Below, one piece after another: positions 58,301-64,000 of a stretch of 64,000 nt of DNA (position 1 is its first letter; each line of letters opens with the position of its first letter). Made by a program: the position numbers and the translations under genes. Under the pieces are notes generated by a model. The model ran no database searches. It saw only the letters and a program-made list of their open reading frames with translations, and was not told the DNA's origin. Source of the DNA: Panicum virgatum (Eukaryota; Streptophyta; Magnoliopsida; Poales; Poaceae); the NCBI RefSeq assembly GCF_016808335.1, contig NC_053139.1, forward strand, positions 16,610,782 to 16,674,781. The letters are read 5' to 3'.

Positions 58301-59883
58301 CCACATATTTGTATATTCTGATTTTAATCTTCTAGACTACCCCAACCTGCTTGAGACTAAAAGGCTTTGTTGTATATTCCAATTTTAATCTTACTTATCA
58401 ATGAGCACTGCACTGTGTAATCAGTTCTGCTCTGGTTGCTGATTTGATTTGAGAAAAGCATCTGCAGGTACTGGTACTCCAGCCTCAGAAGGAGCAGCAG
58501 GTGACAACATGAGCAGGCGCCAAGCAAAGCTTGAAGCTGCTGCAGCAGCTGCTTCTTTATATGGAAGATCTTTTGCTTATCCTCCAGCAAACATCCTAAA
58601 TAGGTATGTTTCTGGAACAGTCTAGACACAAAGCTTTTCATGTTTTGCTTACATATAATCTTCTCAAGATGGTGGTTAGCGATGCTCACCTTGTTCACTA
58701 TATTTAATTATTATTATATTGTTATGATAACAGTACGGTCTTTTGTTTTAACATAAAGTATAATATTAAGTATGTCACATTCAACTAATCAGGTCAGGTC
58801 CTCCACAGTCTGCATCAAGTACACCACAATTTGAAGCAAGTAGCTCCAATCAATCACAGAAAGACCAAGAACTGCAGTTACATAACACCAGCGATGGTTT
58901 CGCACCTCTGCCTTTTAATGCACATGGTGCCATTGGTTCAGGAACAATCACCAGGGATCTTGAAAATTCACTGCAGAGGGCACAAGAAAACTTTATAAAG
59001 AGCCAGATAGAGGTAAGAAAGAATCTTGATTCCGAAAAGCACAAAGAATCTTTCTGCATATACTCTATGATGTGACCAACAAGTATGGCGTATGAGCTAC
59101 AAGGAGCTAAATAGGTGTACATTGACTGCTTACATGGCACAACATTTTAGATATTTCTGTTGCACGCTCATCTTTGGGTGCAATCAAGCAAAGCTGCATA
59201 CTGACTGATCTCCATATGTACCATTAGCTTAGATTTGTGGTGACTTGTATACATGAGATATGGATGGATAGCTTCTGAATCACACAATTAGCTTGAAAAT
59301 ACTTAATGAGGCTACCGTGTACAGGCCTCATAATCTGTCCACTCAACTCGCATCTGTCTAATGGTTCATTAACATGATAGTTTGCGTGATTGCACATGAG
59401 AGAGTGGGTTGCACTAGGTATGTCCACAGTCTACTTGTCATGGTGCACAAATATGCAGCGCCTAAGAATGCAAGTTAGTTACCATTGATTTCTATAAACA
59501 GTGGGGTACCAGTATTGTAACTAGCCTTTTGAATAATCTTGATTGTCATCTGCATTCTACTGTAGCACTTAAAGATTATGTCATCTGTGAATTTGCCCAA
59601 GCTGTAAATGCTCCCCTTGGAAATTAGCACTTGATAACTACTTATGTTGTTGCATTCATGCATGCATGTTTTTCGTTCTTGCTTTCACCTTAGATTACAA
59701 TGACATGCTAAACATAATGCATGGCTTCTTTTGGTTGATATTGGTATTCTCAATCAATATTCAACAAAACTCATAAGTTATACTTCTTCGCAGATGTTAC
59801 AAATCCAGCTGCAAATGGTTCAGCGTGGTGCTGCTGTGCCGGCCACTAACAATGAGAATGCCGAGCACACAAAGAATGATTGA
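55315..59883 (+). CDS. HRD1: HRD1 ERAD E3 ubiquitin ligase (7 exons, 503 aa)
   Basis: Exons: 55315-55847, 57581-57757, 57831-57980, 58063-58268, 58468-58603, 58793-59012, 59794-59883. All are GT-AG, total 1512 nt with matching phases. The start MIRLQTYAAFSLLATASAVYYAF is the family's N-terminus, so the in-frame ATG at 55222 is not used in this model. The N-terminal half has about six membrane helices, with conserved segments LGSLREAEVERLNEQ, FRQDFSV and RVEYIETTPSV. The RING-H2 follows: Cys292, Cys295, Cys307, His309, His312, Cys315, Cys326, Cys329. A low-complexity cytosolic tail ends in a short coiled-coil-like exon. HRD1 sits in the ER membrane, moves misfolded proteins to the cytosol and ubiquitinates them for the proteasome. 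Confidence 0.95.
56174..57076. mobile_element. Transposon-like insertion in HRD1 intron 1
   Basis: It begins GAGCATCTCCAACCAATC and ends GTTAGTTGGAGTTACTC, imperfect inverted ends of the common grass 'catctccaac' repeat type. The interior is CT/GA-rich with G12 and G10 runs at 56748-56770. No transposase was seen. Borders are approximate. Confidence 0.5.
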
Positions 59884-60570
59884 AACTGTAAATACTTAAT
59901 AGGCAGAGATGAGGACGAGATAAAGAAAACAAAGATTTGGCTGTACCTGAGGGGAAACTGTTGCATGATGCCTTGCCTTGATTTTGGTAGGTTTGTTCAT
60001 TTATACTTCCCTTGTTAATGCCCTCTTAGCAACACCAGATGTTTCTTCTTTTTATGTGTTGGCTGCGCAGTTTGGATCTCTGTCAAGCCCGTATAATACC
60101 ATTGATATAGTCCTTTTGGCTCCTGTCACCAAAGCTGCACACTGGCCTCCTCTGGCCACAGCAAACCTGCAATACTGTCATTGCCGCAACATCAAAATGG
60201 GTGAAAGGTTAAAAAACTAGATCTACTATCAATTCTATGGATGATTCCGCAACAATCTGGCTAAGAACAAAGACAACTACTTGAGAGTGTAGATGTTTGA
60301 TGTAGCACATGACATACCAGAAGTGACATGAAGCATAGAAGAACACCCATTTGTTCCACGGCTAGTTAAGACTTGCTACTATGTTGTTCTGTGTTCTCAC
60401 CAGGCATTTGGGCACAGTTATTTATATAGGTAAATAATGGACGCTGACAGCTCTTTAGCTACCTATCTTGAATAGTCGGCGGGCTCTAATTTCCGGTTGG
60501 ACTAATTAAATATCGTCGAGGAGATGAACGCTTCATCTTTGCTATGTTCCACATTGTAGGTTGCTCGTTG
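59884..60570 (+). other. HRD1 3' flank and 3' UTR
   Basis: Transcribed-looking T-rich sequence follows the HRD1 stop. An 80-codon open frame at 59978-60220 has no recognisable content. No clear repeat is seen. Confidence 0.45.
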
Positions 60571-60588
60571 GCTGTACGCCATGTGCTA

Positions 60589-60728
60589 GAAAGCATCAAT
60601 ATGTGCGGTTTAATAATATATAATAGAAGCATTAATATGTGCGGTTTAATAATATATAATAGTGAGTCGGTTTAACAATATATAATAGAAGTATCAACAC
60701 ATGCGGTTTAATAATATATAATAGTGAG
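60589..60728. repeat. Tandem repeat of GCGGTTTAATAATATATAATAG type
   Basis: Four diverged copies of about 35-40 bp, one shortened, each ending 'taatatataatag'. Confidence 0.8.
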
Positions 60729-60846
60729 TTTTTTAGGCACCGGCAATAGTTAAAGTGACCTACTCGCTATAACTAGTGTCCACCTAGGATGCAGCAAGTC
60801 TCGTAGATAATACGTCCAGCAATTTACTTTAGCACGGTTTACTAAT

Positions 60847-61206
60847 AGCAACTCTAGTAGGGAGAGCAAATGGACTGCCATATAAAGATTTAGTCGGTGG
60901 ACATCGAAAATCAATTTCCAGCAGAGGAAGCAAATGAGCTGTCATTTTGGTAGTCCTTTCAAATTTCTCATCCACCCAACCCCAATTTTGTGGCCCTCTA
61001 TTTGGGCTGCAAATTATGGGCCTTCCAAATTTCTCCCCTCACCCCCAATGACAGGTCGGGCCCAGTTGTCACTTGAAAAAATAGAAACTCAATTTACTTA
61101 GCCTGCTGGAGTGGAGCCCCATATTTGAGTGAGTAAAATTTAGAAGTGAGCTTCTAAATAGGCATTTGCTCACCTAAATTTAGCAACTCTACTAGAGTTG
61201 CTCTAA
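60847..61206. mobile_element. MITE with AGCAACTCTAGTAG inverted ends
   Basis: The left 'agcaactctagtaggg' and right 'actagagttgct' are inverted copies bounding about 360 bp. It has nested inner inverted pieces ('gagcaaatg', 'catttgctc'). Confidence 0.65.
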
Positions 61207-61482
61207 ATTAACGCGGGACCCATATTGGCAGAAATTGTTTATAGGTTTATCCTCTATTCCTCCTCCTGAACTCTCCACTAGTTCTTCTCTCCATGTGCCT
61301 CCGGCTCCTAGGTGGGCCCTGCTCGTGTGGAACCGTGTGCTAGTGGCTCTCGCTAGACATAGCGACGATTTCTCCTCGTTTCTTTAATTGGAAATGCTGA
61401 TGTGGCTTTCTTGTAGAGAGCTCATAACGACCTGTTGCGGGTGCTCTTAGTATATTAGATTATGTGACGTGATAGTTGGGTT

Positions 61483-61990
61483 GTTGGCAGCTGCAGGTGT
61501 TTAGTACATTTATATAGCGGTTATTGCCGGCTGTAAGAATTTAATGCACCCATAAAGCAATGTTAGTTGGCAGGGGCAAGTATTTAACACATATGTGCTG
61601 GTATTTATGTATGTATGTATACCATCATGGCCTATGATGAGCAAGACGTTATATGACAGTTGCTGGATTTGTTGGCAGCTACAAGTATTAAGTACATTCG
61701 TATACTGGTGGCTTCTGGTTGTAAGAGTTTAATGCATCCATAAATTAGTGGTTGGTCGACACAAGTATATATAATACATATGTAATGGTTTGCATGTCGA
61801 TCATGGCTCATGAGCAGGATGATATACAATGGTTGTTGGGTTGTTGGCAGGTATAAGTATTTAATACACTCTTATAGTGGTTGCTACTAGTTGTAAGAAT
61901 TTAATGCACCCATAAGGTGGCTGTTTGCGGACGCAAGTATTTAATGCATTGGTCTGCATGTCTATCATGGCTCCTGAGCAAAAGACACCT
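61483..61990. repeat. Three tandem copies of a 145-188-bp unit
   Basis: Copies start with GTTGGCAG at 61483, 61671 and 61843. Shared blocks include 'gtaagaatttaatgcaccca', 'gcaagtatttaa' and 'atcatggct'. It is diverged, non-coding, and of unknown origin. Confidence 0.78.
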
Positions 61991-63251
61991 TGTACATGCC
62001 ATTGCTCTAGCTTGATGCATCTTTACTTCATTCTCCTTGATGCCTAGCATGGTTGATGCATAATGATGCGACAACCTCAACTCAAATAGGATGAGATGCA
62101 AAGCCACGCCAGTTTCTTCAATTTTTACCTACTCTTATACAACATTATTTCCATCATTGTATATTTGTACGATTCTTCAAAAAAAAAATCTTCTCGGCTA
62201 AGTCATCACTAGTATGATCTTTATGCTATCTTGATAGTATATTGTGTCGTGTCCTGGCCTTCCATGAGTTATATGTTGTATGCGAGTAGGCTAGTTGATC
62301 AATGCTACGACATCGGTTCATTGTGCCTTTGGTCTTTCTTTAGCTCTTTGTGTTAGTGTGATGTTTTACCACACTGAGCATGCCGAGGGATACCCCGAGA
62401 TGGTAGATTTGTTGGCAGGGTGTCACCGAAATCAGGAACTCGAAGGATGCAAAGCCACCGAGATCAGTAACATCATATTTTGTGGTTTGTGTTGTCTGAG
62501 GTTGTAGATTGCTTTGGATGGGGTCCCTGTCCACCCTTATATATATACTCTGGGGGATAGGGTTCCAGGTATCCTAGCTTGCTACAAGCTTCGGAGTTCT
62601 ACCCGTACTCTGTACGGGTAGTTCCCTTCTATACCGATTAGTCCTACTCGTATCCAACTACATTACAACATGTTAAGGTGTAGGACATGCCATATCCTTA
62701 TTCTCGCAAGATTCGTACCATGTTAGCAATTCACAACTCTAGATCTGACAAACCCTCGAGCTCCTCGTAGCCGAGTACTCCAGGCTTCCGAGTACTTCTT
62801 GAATCATATTCGAGTTCTTCAGAATTGCATCTTTATTATGTCTTCCAGAGTATCTTCCAGGCTGCTTCGAGGCTATGAGCGAGGTGCCCTTGCCCCGAGT
62901 AGACTTCAAGTCTTTAAATAACAACTTTTATATGTGCATGCGGGTACTTTAAACTATGGTGCTCTTTGGGAGATTGGGACAGGATATCACAAGAAGCCTC
63001 GGTGTCATGCAAGTGGGCCCACCATGGATAGCAAGTTGGAAATGTTAGTGTAAATAGAACCAAACATGCGATAAAATAAATAAAGATAACACATTTGTAG
63101 ATGAGCACACATGGGCAGATGGAGCATGCATAGTACTCGAGCTAGGGATCACATATATTAGGCAGTACAGCTCGGCGCACATGAAGGTGCTTTCAGCCTT
63201 GCTTTCCTTATTTTCTACATACAACAAGGCTCATATCGAGCATACCACTAC
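61991..63251. other. Intergenic downstream of the second BURP gene
   Basis: No convincing gene. 62560-62900 has 'cgagtactcc/cgagttcttc' iterations resembling LTR-element sequence. The part next to 63251 should include the 3' UTR of the BURP gene. Confidence 0.4.
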
Positions 63252-64000
63252 TCAAGCAACTAACGCAGGTGTCCAGAGGACATCACCCCTGGTAAGGAAG
63301 TGACACACCGAGGCTTGCCCTGGCTTGAGACCAAGCTTCACCCAATAATTCAATTTGGGGTCAAACCCTGAAGTGTTCACGTGGCATACCACTAGTGCCC
63401 GGACCACCGGCGACATTCTCTGCGTAGCAGAGACAACACCGTTCTCAACCTTCAACGTGACCTCATAGATCCTTGTCGGGTTGACAGCATGGCAATAGAA
63501 CAACGCGAATGGGAAGCTCATGCTGTGGCACGTCACAGTGTTGGATGCTTCCTTGCTAGCTCCATAGGCGGTTATAGCACGCACTGCCACCACCTTGTAA
63601 ATGTCCAACGGTGAGGCAATGCCCTCCTCTGGCACATCAAGGGATGTGGAGAAGCCATGGATACTGCTTGTTCCTAGTGCCGATGCTACGAACTTGTGCA
63701 TGGACTCCAAGGATGTAGCGCAGGCCTTTTGCTCACCCACCACCTCGCGGGGGTGCTCACACGAGCTTAGCGTGGACCACATATCACGGGCCATGGAGAC
63801 GGACACTGGCGAGGACATGGTGGCGATGTCAGTAAAGTTCTCCGTGGACATCGGGATTGAATCGGCAACATCACGATGAAGGAAAGTGCTGTGCAAGGCG
63901 GCCGCCCGGTCGATGTAGAGGTTGATCTTGGACCCCGTAGTGAAGGCGCTCTCTGGGTACAACAGCTTCTCTGAAGTTACCCTGTGTGCCCAGTTATGGA
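63252..64000 (-). CDS. BURP-domain protein, C-terminal part (runs off the window edge)
   Basis: The frame is open from the stop at 63252-63254 to the window end (HNWAHRVTSEKLLYPES... on). It holds a full BURP core: SCEHP, CATSLES, then CH-x10-CH (CHSMSFPFALFYCH), x34, CH-x25-CH, and a LWTPALVA-type end. The gap between the second and third CH is longer than in the gene at 67-5930 (34 against 28). The N-terminal signal peptide and repeats lie beyond the window. Same strand as the first BURP gene, so probably an old duplicate, but the two domains are quite diverged. Confidence 0.9.
   Translation of the reverse strand, partial: HNWAHRVTSEKLLYPESAFTTGSKINLYIDRAAALHSTFLHRDVADSIPMSTENFTDIATMSSPVSVSMARDMWSTLSSCEHPREVVGEQKACATSLESMHKFVASALGTSSIHGFSTSLDVPEEGIASPLDIYKVVAVRAITAYGASKEASNTVTCHSMSFPFALFYCHAVNPTRIYEVTLKVENGVVSATQRMSPVVRALVVCHVNTSGFDPKLNYWVKLGLKPGQASVCHFLTRGDVLWTPALVA

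Overview
The window is nuclear DNA from a grass (Poaceae, probably panicoid; the species cannot be fixed by reading). Evidence: intron-rich genes whose proteins match plant families, very GC-rich first exons, grass-type MITEs, CACTA, hAT, LINE, SINE and Ty1-copia elements, and the BURP family with plant-specific repeats.

Layout. 67-5930 (minus): a complete four-exon BURP-domain gene (636 aa) with a tyrosine/acid-rich tandem-repeat centre. Its promoter and signal-peptide exon have been copied twice more upstream (about 8.4-9.7 and 9.7-10.1 kb) as decayed relics. 10.1-13.0 kb: AT-rich repeats and MITEs. 13038-34172 (minus): a 35-exon, 21-kb gene for the proteasome activator PA200/BLM10 (1808 aa, open across all junctions). 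It has two GC-AG introns near the 3' end, and introns holding a SMART-like mini LTR element, a SINE, a hAT, two LINE remnants and several MITEs. 34.2-37.8 kb: GC-rich and repeat-derived intergenic DNA. 38127-41518 (plus): a six-exon gene for a chloroplast FATTY ACID EXPORT 1-like protein (231 aa). 41904-49242: a decayed Ty1-copia element (minus) with very short LTRs, split by a 1.7-kb solo LTR inserted in plus orientation. 49852-51129 (plus): an intronless CDK-like kinase whose DFG motif reads NYG. 51.1-54.6 kb: LTR-element remains and a Stowaway MITE. 55315-59883 (plus): a seven-exon HRD1 ERAD ubiquitin-ligase gene (503 aa). 59.9-63.2 kb: MITEs and tandem repeats. 63252-64000 (minus): the C-terminal part of a second BURP gene, cut by the window edge.

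The genes do not form an operon-like unit. PA200 (20S proteasome activation) and HRD1 (ER-associated ubiquitination) both act in protein turnover, but their proximity is probably coincidental. The two same-strand BURP genes suggest a dispersed BURP cluster. Exon models were read by hand from splice signals, reading phase and remembered family similarity; no alignment was run. I found no single new multi-gene system. The most notable signals are the triplicated BURP promoter/exon-1 block (whose copies act as empty-site controls for two transposon insertions), the paired GC-AG introns of PA200, the SMART element, and the NYG kinase.
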